Origin: Oehlia diaphana | Taxonomy: Eukaryota; Glomeromycota; Glomeromycetes; Glomerales; Glomeraceae | Assembly: GCA_003833135.1 (NCBI GenBank) | Contig: QZLH01000027.1 | Location: forward strand, 113,812-177,811 | Length of the DNA stretch: 64,000 bases | Direction of reading: 5' to 3' | Shown here: piece after piece, positions 35,202 to 45,882 of the stretch | Numbering within the stretch: the stretch's first letter is position 1 | Layout of the letters: each line of letters begins with the position of its first letter | Made by a program: the position numbers and the translations under genes | The notes under the pieces: generated by a model | What the model was told of the DNA's origin: nothing | Seen by the model: only the letters and a program-made list of their open reading frames with translations | The model's database searches: none

Positions 35202-36910
35202 TTAAATTATATTAATTGTATAGTTGCTTTATAAAATTATATATTAAGTATAAGTATTTATTTTATGCATTTTTCTTGAAGTATCAAAAAATGATTTATG
35301 ATAACTAACCTAAAAGTTAGGAATATTTATAATTATTTATCTTTATTTTTTACAGTCATTTCTCAACAGAATCATAGCAGTTTTCATTAATAATATTTGT
35401 TAATTTATAACTGTTAATTCTAGTCATTAACAATGATATAATTCAATTGTTTAGTAATTTTCTTGTACACGTATGGTTTTGGGTAGCGTAGCGTTGGAAT
35501 TCGATATTATTGATGTATGTTTTATTAATAAATAGATGGATATTATCAATAGTAAAATGTAGCATATCAATTCGATCCCATTATCGCCAAGGCATCTATA
35601 AATTACATGAAGCGTATCCCCTATTTCTATATACTTAATCAATAATCTTTATTACAAAACATTTTTAGTCAAGAAAGATTCATCTATATTAACAGTCTGA
35701 CCAAGAGATACTGGCTAATAATTATTAAGGATCTCGCTAACCATTTGATTTTGTGATTGAGTTACATATAGTTCACAATATATTTAACGTTAAAGTCAAT
35801 AAAACAAAACAATAAAAAGGTTTGCAAATTAAATTTGTAAAACTTGTATTAGTTGTAAATTCAAGAAAATTTTATAATTTACTCCGAATAAAAATTTACG
35901 GTACATGAAAAAATTTTATCAAGAAACTCGTATATTTTACGAACCACACCTTTTAATGAAACTTGTCTTTTATGTCCTAATTTCTAAACATTCAGAATTT
36001 CATTTTAATCTAGCTAAGAAAAAAATGATTATAACAAAATTAAATTGCAAATTAAAATAGGTGTGACAACTATGACAAATCCAATAGGCAATATAATAAA
36101 TAGTATTTTTACTTCTATATTATATTAATTTCTTACATATCGACATATCGTAACAAATATTTTACAATGTTTATAAAAAATTATGGGCTTAATTTTAATT
36201 GTGGTTAAAATAAAAAATCTTTTCAATTCATTTCGATTTATTTGATCCGCAAACTGCTTGTAAGTAGAATGAAATCATATGTATTTATTTGACAATTCAT
36301 TCGCAAAATTTTAAAACGTCCAACCTACGTGGTTTCTTAGGAGTTGGAGGTCCGTTCAAACGTTTCATATCTTCAATAGAGTTACTGCATATGCTGCGGA
36401 TTTGCCATCAATACCGCAGTAAAATAAGGACGTAGCTTTCCTAAATAATTCATAACAAAGTAACAAAAAGCCAGCATAAATTAACGTACATAATTTTTTT
36501 TTAGCGTAAAATATTTAAATAAAACTCTGTATAAATATCCATGTCCCACAAATTAATATTTGAATTACTAAAAAAAATTAGCCATGATTGCTTAGAATAA
36601 TTATCTCGAATAAACTTTTATTTTTTTAAAAACAAAGGAGATTTAAAGTTTAACTAAATAAGGAAGTTACTTGTAATGGCAAGTCTGGACTTAGTTTCAA
36701 ATTGATGAGTCCTTTATTTGGAACCCTTAAACGCATGTACCTTCCACTAAGAAAACTATTTACAAATTAATTTTATCTAATTTTTTAATGTTATAATATT
36801 ATTAATATTTTTTAAAAAATGCTAAATTTTATTATAACAAGTAATTCTATGTTCATAGCCAATGATCATGATGATTAGCGTAAATATAAAATTTAAGGGT
36901 TTTATTTTTT
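35202..36910. other. Intergenic; one possible terminal exon remnant
   Basis: 35202-35530 repeats the 3' flank of BTB-TLDc copy 2. After that I see no gene. On the minus strand at about 36297-36384 an open stretch, NSIEDMKRLNGPPTPKKPRR then LDVLKFCE and a stop, has the look of a last exon, but no upstream exon could be joined. Otherwise AT-rich spacer. Confidence 0.35.
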
Positions 36911-37023
36911 ATCGCTATAGCGATATATCGCCAGTCCATATAATCACGTGATTTACATTGCATGTGATTTGTCGTTAATTATACATTTTTTATTATATTA
37001 GCAAATATTACATTATAAATAAT

Positions 37024-38179
37024 TTACAAGTAAATAATATAACAAAAAAGCAAAAGAATCGTAAAAAGGCTATACGAAAATACCTTGCAATTCTTTTGAT
37101 AATGACCGGCCAACCCACATCTTTTACAATGACGTTGTGTTCTTCCATACATGTGATTCAAGACTTTCGTCAAGTAGAAGAGCTTGAGCAAGTAAAATAT
37201 TTCGACGATTACTATCAAATCCAACGAACAATGACAATGCCATGCCATAACGGTTGGTTTTATGAGTTACATCATTAAGGACACAATCAGAATAACGAAT
37301 CCAATTTTCTATTTGAATTGGTGCCATCCAGAATAAATAAGTCAAAGTATTATCTTCATCCCAACCACGAACTACAACCCATCAAGGATCCATTTCTTTT
37401 TGTTGGTCAAGCCAGTTTGATATTTGGGCTGCATCATTTGATAAAGATTTACTACTTGGACGAAATTTTTTAATGGCAGAATAAAGTTCATTTGAATAGA
37501 TGGGTTGTGAAGGAAATTTTCCTTCAAGATATTTACGTTGAATTGTAGCACCAAATTTACAGTGAATCTAATATCATCAATCATTTCAGGTGTAAATCTT
37601 TTTGCATCTTCAAATTCAATCATTGATCTATTTAAAGGATGGTTATGAGATTCATTTAACTTGTTTATTAACACAAAACCTTGTGGATTTTTATTCTTTG
37701 GATGAGATGCATTAACAAAAAAAGGACAATTTAATTTTTTGGTAGAGGTATCTCTGATAGAGGATGAATTATAAGTTCGACTATGATCACAAATAAATGA
37801 TCGTTGACGAACAATACTTGCTTCACAGGTTACACGATCTTTAATCATATGAAAACCTTGACTCTTTGCCCATTCATTCAAAAATTGTTCACATTCTTCC
37901 CACGACGTAAAGGTCTTTCCTGAATACAAAGATACAGTATCATGTTCATTGAATAATATCGGTTGGCCACTACAAATAACTAAAAAAAAAGAGGAGTTAG
38001 ACACTTATAAACTCTAAATAAACTAACCCTAATTTCTAACCCTGAATCCTAATCCTAAACAAACTAACCCTAACCCTAACCTAACCCTAACGCGATCCCA
38101 ACACCAATATAAAGATAAGCCTAATGCTTATTATTAACGTACCATTACTAGGACTTTCATGTCTACTTTCTTCGTCCAT
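37024..38179 (-). pseudogene. FAR1 DNA-binding / MULE transposase, truncated
   Basis: Exon 1 38179-38143 (MDEESRHESPSN) splices over a 163-bp intron (37980-38142) to exon 2 from 37979. The FAR1 domain follows (YSGKTFTSWEECEQFLNEWA, VTCEASIVRQRSFICDHSRT, LNCPFFVNASHPK, ESHNHPLN). The frame shifts near 37560, after which YLEGKFPSQPIYSNELYSAI and NDAAQISNWLDQQKEMDP are readable, then a TGA at an Arg position. The start of the MULE catalytic domain survives (WDEDNTLTYLFWMAPIQIEN, VTHKTNRYGMALSLFVGFDS). The frame then jumps straight to a CCHC zinc knuckle (CKRCGLAGHYQKNC) at 37130-37090, so most of the catalytic domain is deleted. Non-autonomous and non-coding for transposase. Confidence 0.82.
38022..38092. 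repeat. Interstitial telomere-like tract inside the transposase intron
   Basis: About 70 bp of degenerate CCCTAA units: CTAACCCTAA, TCTAACCCTGAATCCTAATC, then ACTAACCCTAACCCTAACCT and AACCCTAACG. The transposon coding strand therefore reads TTAGGG-like repeats within the 37980-38142 intron. TTAGGG is the telomere repeat of most fungi. The tract is short and imperfect, so it is interstitial and not a chromosome end. Confidence 0.8.
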
Positions 38180-38619
38180 ATCATATATTTACCATATAGA
38201 AATAATACAAATGAGTAAAAAGAAAGTTTGTTTATGAGTAAAAGGAGTAAAAGGAGTGAAATAAGCAAGGATGTATTAGTCGTTATTAATGAAAGTTTAA
38301 AATTGTTGGTAAATGAGGAGAGAAAAAAATATCGATAATCTTTTTTTCATAATCTAATTATAAAAAAAAGTAAATCACGAGTTTAAATCAATAAATCATA
38401 TGATTAATCAATAAATCACATGATCTGTATAGACTGGCGATATGTCGCTATAGCGATAAATGACAATTTTCTTAAAAAAATTATTTTTATTTTATTTTTA
38501 ATTTTATTTTATTTTATTTTTTTTAACGCATTTATTAACTATATAAAGTATAAATTATTAAATATTTATTATTTCGTAACCATTATCGGATATAGGTGTT
38601 GAATAAGGGGTGATTAGAG

Positions 38620-41600
38620 TTAAACTTGCCACCAATAAGCAAACATTATCATAGCAACAGCAGATATAATCCATTTAGCATATATGTCAACCTCAAGTTT
38701 TGCATCAATATCTAGCTTTTTATTCGATGAATCACTTGATAATAATTCACCACGTTTCGATATTTCTTCTCCTTCTGAATTTTCTACAACTCGTATTCTT
38801 AAAGTATGTACAACTCCCTCGGTCGTCCAATCTTTAACTCTCCAATATAACGTTTGTCTGTTTCTAACGTATCTCCAATCGCCATCAGATACTCTTATAT
38901 CAAGTAAAAGTTTTTTATAATGATAATTTGGTATATAAATTTCTGCTTCAGGTGCTACTATGCTATTTATATTACTTTGTTGTGATAATGGATAATTAGT
39001 GAATTTAAATATAAATTCTAAGTTCTTTAAATTAAAATTCATTATTTGTGGAATTCCCGGCATCTTTGCTGCATATGGTCGCTAAATTAACCAAAAAGAA
39101 AAAAAAATTTAATTAAATATTTTTTAATTTATCAATTTGTTGCTATTCCTACAGATGTTTAATATATTTACCAAAACTGCTTCCAAAACTCTTCCACCTT
39201 GATGATGAAATTGTTCACTATCAGTTTCATCATCTTGTTCCAAAAAATGTACTCGAGTTAAATCGAAAGGCGAAGTTGGTGAATTTGGACTATTGACTTT
39301 ATCACTAATATCAGATTCACTCTTCTCATTTTCTTCATTTATATATGTATTTTTAGAACTAACAATTGAAAGTGTGTCCGTTTGTATCTTGAGTTTCTGA
39401 ATTTTTTTTATTGTCGTTCCATTGATTGATTCTTCCGTTTCGTCAGTCTTTATTTCTTTGGTTTTAGTAATCGTTTCGTTAATAGAACGTGAATAAATCG
39501 AAAAATCCTCACCATACCAATGATCGCCATGTGTATTATCATTCGTTGGATTATAATTCCATAATCTGTGAAATAAAAGAGAAATTATTATTACAATATT
39601 ATATAAAAATATATTACATTTTGGCAATAATTGACATACGTAAAGTTCACAAGATTCTTTTCCATGGCACCTAATACAGCATCCAAGAAATTACTATGAT
39701 GTACCCAGTCATTAGTTAAGAAAGCTTGTTTTTCGTTAATATCCATAGGTATACCACATTCTCCAATAATGCAAGGTTTCTCTCCTACAAATTGAAGACC
39801 ACCTTTAACTATATTTCGAACTTGCCCAGAATAATTTTTCTTGGCTCCAGATATACCAAAATATGTAGCAGCAGCTATATGATGTGCTCCCTAAATAACG
39901 AAATATTATAATTTCTTATTATATTGTAAGAAGATATTAAACATTTTCATAATTAATTTTTACCTTACCTTTGTTAAACGTTGAACATCATGTGTTATTT
40001 TACCATTGAATGTTTTCGTAAATAGTGCTTTCAAGTCATACCAATGAGGTGCATATATAATGTTATTATGATGGTCGTTTGGTGTCCATATTGGTGGAGG
40101 CTAAAAATATTAATTAATTAAGAACAAAAGATAAAAAATGTCAATTGTGTATTTATAACAAATGAATATTATTAATATAATATAAAGCATACCTCATTTG
40201 GAAGTGGTTCAACGAAAACAAAATATTCTTTGCTGACACTTTGAATACCTTCAGCATATCTTTTTACGAAAGGTAAGTAAAAATCCTTATAATAATCCAA
40301 CTTTTCTCCAGTTTTTGGATTTTTTAAGAAATAATCTTTATTTAAAACTTTCGGTTTATTTGTTTTAGCATCAACGTCCCATACACCATGCTGACGCCAT
40401 ATACATTTACCGGTTAACCAAGCGGATTCACTTTCTTCATTAATAACACGTGTTTTATCTTTGCGAGTGGGAAATGGCCATGATTTAATCCATACTTCAA
40501 CCTCTTGTGGTATACCATCACCAAGTGCAAATGATTGTAAAGCGGATGGTGAGTCTCCGAATACCAAAGTCTTTCCTCCATCGTATCGATGTAAATCTGC
40601 TAAACCAATATATCCTTGATGAGGTTCATTCATCAATTCAAATCCTATAACTGCATCTAAATGTTGAAGTCGCCTAATTGATTTAATTTTATAAAAATTT
40701 AAAAATTTAATAATTTAAAGTAAGTATTAAATTATCACTAGAACCTTACATCACCTTGCCAAATGTTTATAACAATTCACGTATTTTTCTTGAAGAAATT
40801 CTTTAACATTTACGCCTTCGTATGTTGTATTAGGAGCAAATACATCACCACCCCAAAATAAAGTGAACATAGTACTGCTAGCCAACTTAGTATAATTAGT
40901 CGGCCACACCATTGGCAATGAATCACCAGGTTTATGATTAGTATTATGGACATAGGCAGCACCAGTGGTTTTGAACTTTGTTATATCAAGTCCAGCAACC
41001 TCAAATGTCCATCCTGGTGCACCTGATCCACCTGAAAACCTTGACCACTACAAAAATATTGAGAGTAAACATCAATTATTATAGAAATTTTGTCTATTTT
41101 AGCTTTCGGGAAACAATCACTTACGCAATCTTGATGCGGATCTATGAAACATTTTATACCATAACGAGACATTTGCTCTATAACATTAATGAGATAATCA
41201 ATATATTCTTCGTCATAAATACCTCTACATTATTTAATAGCATAATTATTAGCATTAAAGTAAAAATACAGAATTAATTCACTTAATTACTAAGAATTAA
41301 TGATTTTCCTTCCTGATCTTTTTTGATATTAAAATGCGTAATATACTCACGGTCCAGCATGTTCCAATGATTCCCAAGTGACCAAAAGTCTAACAAAAGT
41401 TAGACCCCAAGCTCTTAATCTAGCAAAATGTTGTTGAACTTCTTCAAGCGGAAATGGTCTACCCACAAATGAAACATTACGGTGATCAAAAAATCCTTCA
41501 CTTAAATGACTTGATCCATCAGGTTTAGTAGGTAATTTCGAACTACCACATAAATTAACACCACGTAATAAACAAGTACGACCTTTATCATCTTTAAACC

Positions 41601-41955
41601 ATCTGCCATCAGCTTTTAATGTACCAGAACTAAACCAATTTTGAGCTAGAGCACCTGATTCACCTAGTGCTAGCATATTTTGCAAAGTAGAATCATGATC
41701 ATTATTTTCGGGTAGAGGAATATCAGGAGATGAAGCGTATGAGCTAAATGAGGAAACAGAAGCTGAACGCTTCAAGTCAGGAGTTGTAAGATTGTGTGAC
41801 GGACGAAATTCGTCGCTTGCTTTACTAATAAGAGACCTTTCGTCAGAGGAATCACCATCAGAATATATAGAGGCAACTTCGGGATCTACAAAGATCTCGG
41901 GATTATTAACAGTGGTTTGCACAACGTTAATATTTTCAACAGCTGGTGGAGGCAT
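38620..41955 (-). CDS. GH5 (subfamily 12-like) steryl-glucosidase / glucosylceramidase
   Basis: Eight exons (41955-41351, 41224-41125, 41047-40755, 40673-40193, 40100-39969, 39890-39640, 39565-39172, 39081-38620) join in frame to 905 residues. After a Ser/Asp-rich N-terminus come WFKDDKGRTCLLRGVNLCGS, FVRLLVTWESLEHAGPG, CFIDPHQDCWSRFSGGSGAP, the acid/base block FELMNEPHQGYI (Glu349) and the nucleophile block IIGECGIPMDI (Glu581). A Ser/Thr-rich insert (residues about 650-710) precedes a GH5 C-terminal beta-sandwich domain. The last 20 residues are hydrophobic (WIISAVAMIMFAYWW), a possible tail anchor. Fungal relatives (yeast Egh1, Cryptococcus EGCrP2) hydrolyse ergosteryl-glucoside and glucosylceramide in vacuole or ER membranes. 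Substrate is inferred. Its 3' end is about 160 bp from the FAR1-type MULE. Confidence 0.9.
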
Positions 41956-42565
41956 TGTTTACAACGAACGAAAATTAGGTTTATTGTTAGAAATCTATTT
42001 CACGTCTATTTATGTTGTGTTGTATGTGATTCTAAAATAATATTATGACTATACCAAAAAGAATGTTATTTTTAATTTTTTAATTTTTTTAAAAAAATTG
42101 TCCAGGAAATATATATGTGTGTAAAGAATGTATAAAGTAGGATCTAAAACGAAAGGAATATAAAAGCAGGAAAGTTTGTTGGTTGGTGGCTTTTGAAATA
42201 ATGAACTATAAACGAATAACTGTAGATTGTGGCAGTGAAACAGGGAATCCACTAATTAGATTACCTGTGTAATGTCATATAACATAAACGGATTTGATGA
42301 TTAGCATGAAATCCGATTTTAAAACCTTGGCTTAGGCTCGGCTTGGCTTAGTTATTTGTCAATCATTTTGCTAAGCCTAAGTTCACAGAACAATGAAATT
42401 ATAGCAATTTATAGTAATTATAATGAAATAAAAGTTTTATTTTATTATTAATAATAAATCTAAGGAAACTTTAACTTCTAATTGCTATTAATTTTATATT
42501 AAATGATGCAACCGCAACATCCAAATAATTATAACTAAATTATTAATTAAATTAAAATACTAAAA
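41956..42565. other. Intergenic; GGCTTAG-type repeat
   Basis: Presumed promoter of the GH5 gene (41956-42100), then a non-coding spacer. At 42333-42390 GGCTTAGGCTCGGCTTGGCT and the inverted GCTAAGCCTAAG form a small imperfect inverted repeat, possibly a transposon end. No gene seen. Confidence 0.4.
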
Positions 42566-43491
42566 TTAAAATAGTGACATTCCAGAGGCAATAATTACCA
42601 AAGCAAAAGCAGCATTTCCAAGATGATTTATTGAGGAAGCACTGCTTTGCTTTTTACTTTCTGATGCTGGATTATTAGTTGATTGACTGCCATTAGTACC
42701 ATTAGTACCATTAGTACTAGTACTATTATTTGCACTATCGGTCACTGAATTCTTGGGCGGAGCATATGTTGGAACAATTGCAGGATCTGAAACATTATAA
42801 TAGGCTGGTGGTTGTGCTGCTGTACCACACTTTGAAGTGTATGTATCAATGCAAGCTAGATTGCAATCTGGCTTTTTCTCATTTGGAACTTTAGGATCTT
42901 GACAGGCTAACTTGCAAGCTTCCCCTGATCCGATGCAATGCTCACGGTTAATTGGCCATTGGAACGCTGATAAATCCGGAATTTTATCGCTACATCCACA
43001 TCCCCATCCCATTGTGGTTACATTACAAAAGTTCTAAAATAAAAATTTTATAAAACGTTAATATAATGGATATTTATAAAATTTTTCGTAAATGAGTTTT
43101 GCATTTACGTACCATTGGAGCCTATTAAGCGTTAATATTAATAAACGGAAAGAGAGTACAATTAGAATTACAATAGGAAGATGAAAAGAAAGAATTCTTT
43201 TTTTATGAGTTCAAGTACATACTTTACTCGGTCCACCACAATTTGTTTCGCAAAAACCCATGTTGGTCTTACAAATATTATCTCGTTCTGGTTCTGATTT
43301 CTGGGTGAGAAGAAATTGAAAGTCTGGAAGATTCGCTGTTGCATTTTGTGCTATTTTTACCCATTAAAGAAAATAAATAAAAATTTTTTTTTAAAAAAAA
43401 ATTTTATTAAATAAATTAATTACATACTTTGTGCATATGAAAAAGTAGCAAAAGCTATAACAGCAATGTATATGGTTGCGAATAATTTCAT
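42566..43491 (-). CDS. Secreted, GPI-type cysteine-rich protein (DUF7707-like)
   Basis: Three exons (43491-43428, 43350-43223, 43033-42566) encode 219 residues. Residues 1-20 form a signal peptide (MKLFATIYIAVIAFATFSYA). The mature part has spaced Cys residues (NICKTNMGFCETNCGG, NFCNVTTMGWGCGC, CIGSGEACKLACQD, CNLACIDTYTSKC), then a Ser/Thr/Asn/Gly-rich linker with several N-glycosylation sites. The C-terminus is hydrophobic (NHLGNAAFALVIIASGMSLF), as expected of a GPI-anchored wall or membrane protein. The Cys layout resembles the fungal DUF7707 group. Function unknown, probably cell surface. The splice sites GTATGT...AG are normal and all phases fit. Confidence 0.75.
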
Positions 43492-44602
43492 TTTTTTTTT
43501 CAAAAATAAGAAATTAGGTTTAATAACTTTATTATAGGTAGGAGAGAGAAAAAAAAAGTAGGACGACTTATAACAGCGAAATTTCGTTCTTTATAAAAAA
43601 AATTTCTGATCCAACCGTTAAATATTGCAATTTATCACATTTCCTTTTAAGGAGATTTAGTTAAATTAGCTGCAGTTTATGGTAATCTAATTATAAATAG
43701 AATTTTATTTATTCACGAGTTCTTTTTTTTTTAAACTAAATAAGTACAAACATTGTTCTCTTGTTATGAAGATTATAGCGTCCATCTAGATTGATTGGAC
43801 TATCGTATGCATAATAAAGCCGAGGTACCTTCCCAAATATTTGCACAATAAGATTTATAATAATACAGTAGGGGGTGCAGGGAGTTAGAAAGTTCTACTG
43901 TTGTGATGAATTTAATTCATGGATATCGGAATATACGCCAATGATTACTCTCACGCCAATTTAAATTGTTAAACATAAAAAGGAGCCCATCGTATGCTGT
44001 ACCTTAAACTTAATAAAAATAAAATTATAATTTTGAATATTAGCTAACTAATTAACGCAGAAACTTATATACACCGCCCGGTCAAAAGTATATTAATAAA
44101 CCAACATTTTTATTGGTTAAATATTTTGAGAAAGTTTCAAGAATTTAATTCCTAAAAATACTTTAAAGAATATTTCATGTAAAGAAAGATCTTATAAATG
44201 TAATTTATTATATAAGTACATTAATTTCAACTTTTATGAAATAACTTTGGCTTTAATGACTATCTGCGATTAAAAAGAAATTTCAGAACTAAATGATTTA
44301 AAAATATATACGGAAAGGTTAACAATAATAATCAAATCTCAAATGTTACTTTATAAAAATTAGAATCAAAAGTCTTAATTTAGAATTCGAAACACCGAAA
44401 CCAGAATAAACAAAGAAAAAATTTATCTACAAATACACGTGGAAAAAAAGAAATAAAGGAAATTGTATAAAGCTAAGCTAAACTTTAAAATTTTAATAAT
44501 CACCGAGTTGTTTGTGAAACGATCGGTGATTAGCTGCTACCAATCGATCAAATTTAATTCTGCTTGATATCTCGCCGCTTTTCGAAATTTTTTATATATA
44601 AA
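43492..44602. other. Intergenic; possible solo mariner-type end
   Basis: Divergent promoter space between the cysteine-rich gene and the CCDC90-like gene. At about 44070-44090 TACACCGCCCGGTCAAAAGT resembles the termini of Tc1/mariner elements (xCCGGTCAAAAGTAT), preceded by TA. No opposite end found nearby. No gene seen. Confidence 0.35.
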
Positions 44603-45677
44603 ATGTTAAATCAAATCATAAAACGTTCAATATTTCCTATAAATGGTAAAATCCGAACTTTTTAATAATGCCACTTAAACGTGTAACTAATTCTTTCATA
44701 TTTAGGTTCTTTATCGGTATTTCGACCCAGTATTCGAGAACAAAAAACGATTTCCATTCATAAATATTTCTCAACTATTCAAGAACAAATATCACCTTTA
44801 TCTCCTGATAAACCAAAAGAAAAGAAGATTACGACTACGATACAGCCAACAAGTAAAGCACAATATTATTTTAATACTTATAAAATTGTTAAAGATTTAG
44901 AAGTACAAGGATTTACTAGAGGTCAAGCTGAAGCTATTATGAGAGGAATGGAAGCTTTGTTAATTAACGGGTATAAATTCTTTAAATTATATTTTATTTT
45001 TCTTATAACTCAATTTAACTTGATTTTAACATTAGTTTTAAATCACGTTCAAAATTATTATCGAAAGCAGACTTAGAAAATGTATTTAATTTTCTTTTAC
45101 TTGTAAATGAATTTTCATAAAATTTTTATATTTTCTAATTTTCTTCATGTTTTCCAGGAAACTTATTTATTTCAAGCGTCACTGTCTGACCTTCGTATAG
45201 AAATACAAATAATGCGTAAAAATAGTTTAGTAGATCTAAGTTCAGAAAATTCTTTAATTCAAAGAGAAGTTTCATCACTTCATCAAAAATTACGAGATGA
45301 TATTGGGAAAATGAGACATTTTATACAATTAGATATAAATAATTATAAAGCTGATATAAGGGAGGAACAGAAAAAAAAGGAAATTAATATTCAAAGAATT
45401 GATAATAAATTTACAATAAGTTCTGGTGATGTTCGTACCGATATTGAAGCATTAAAATGGGAAACTACTAGGATGGCATTATGTAAATAATTTTAATCTT
45501 ATATTTTGTATATTTTTTATCCAATTTTTTTTTACTGAATTATTTTTCTTCCTTGTAGTGGGTTTATTTGGATTAGCAGTTTTTTCTTTTAGTATAATGT
45601 TTTTCACTTCTAATAAAAAATCAAAAGAAATTTCAAGTGAGATTTCTAAACCAAAAGATGTCAATATTAATTCCTAA
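44603..45677 (+). CDS. Mitochondrial CCDC90/MCUR1-FMP32 family protein
   Basis: Exons 44603-44645, 44706-44970, 45036-45081, 45158-45482 and 45559-45677 join in phase to 265 residues. The basic, acid-free N-terminus (MLNQIIKRSIFPINGSLSVF) looks like a mitochondrial presequence. The family signature follows (YYFNTYKIVKDLEVQGFTRG, QAEAIMRGMEALLINGFKSR). Next is a long coiled coil (SDLRIEIQIMRKN, VSSLHQKLRDDIGKMRHFIQ), the motif SSGDVRTDIEALKWETTRMA, a transmembrane segment (LLGLFGLAVFSFSIMFF) and a short polar tail. This is the inner-membrane coiled-coil family of yeast Fmp32 and human MCUR1/CCDC90B. Proposed roles are cytochrome oxidase assembly, proline metabolism and calcium-uniporter regulation; which applies here is open. 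Confidence 0.88.
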
Positions 45678-45882
45678 CCTATGTTTATTAAAGAAAATTT
45701 ATAATTATTTACAATGTGAAACTAAACAAAAATTCAGATCAAAATTTAATTGAATGTTGAGTGTAATCATAATTATGAATTTATTCATAACACATGCTAG
45801 AAAAGTATATAATAATATAAAAATGGATAATAATAATTATTAACATATATAATGCCAGGTATTTTCCAGATTTCTCTTTAAT

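Larger units (their letters stand above)
36911..38457 (-). mobile_element. FAR1-type MULE, internally deleted
   Basis: Left arm 36911-36955 (ATCGCTATAGCGATATATCG ... CCAGTC ... ATCACGTGATTTA) and the reverse complement of the right arm 38412-38457 (ATCGCTATAGCGACATATCG ... CCAGTC ... ATCATGTGATTTA) are inverted repeats of about 45 bp with a few differences. Each begins with the palindrome CGCTATAGCG. The interior holds a truncated FAR1/MULE transposase gene on the minus strand. I could not find a target duplication, so the outer ends may be off by a few bases. Confidence 0.8.

Noticed and set aside
38022..38092. True telomere or chromosome end
   Set aside because: The tract is short and imperfect, and genes continue on both sides.
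38684..38920. Plus-strand Ser-rich ORF
   Set aside because: Shadow of the last exon of the GH5 gene.
42049..42252. Minus ORF upstream of the GH5 gene
   Set aside because: AT-rich, no signal peptide or domain, and it lies in the presumed promoter.
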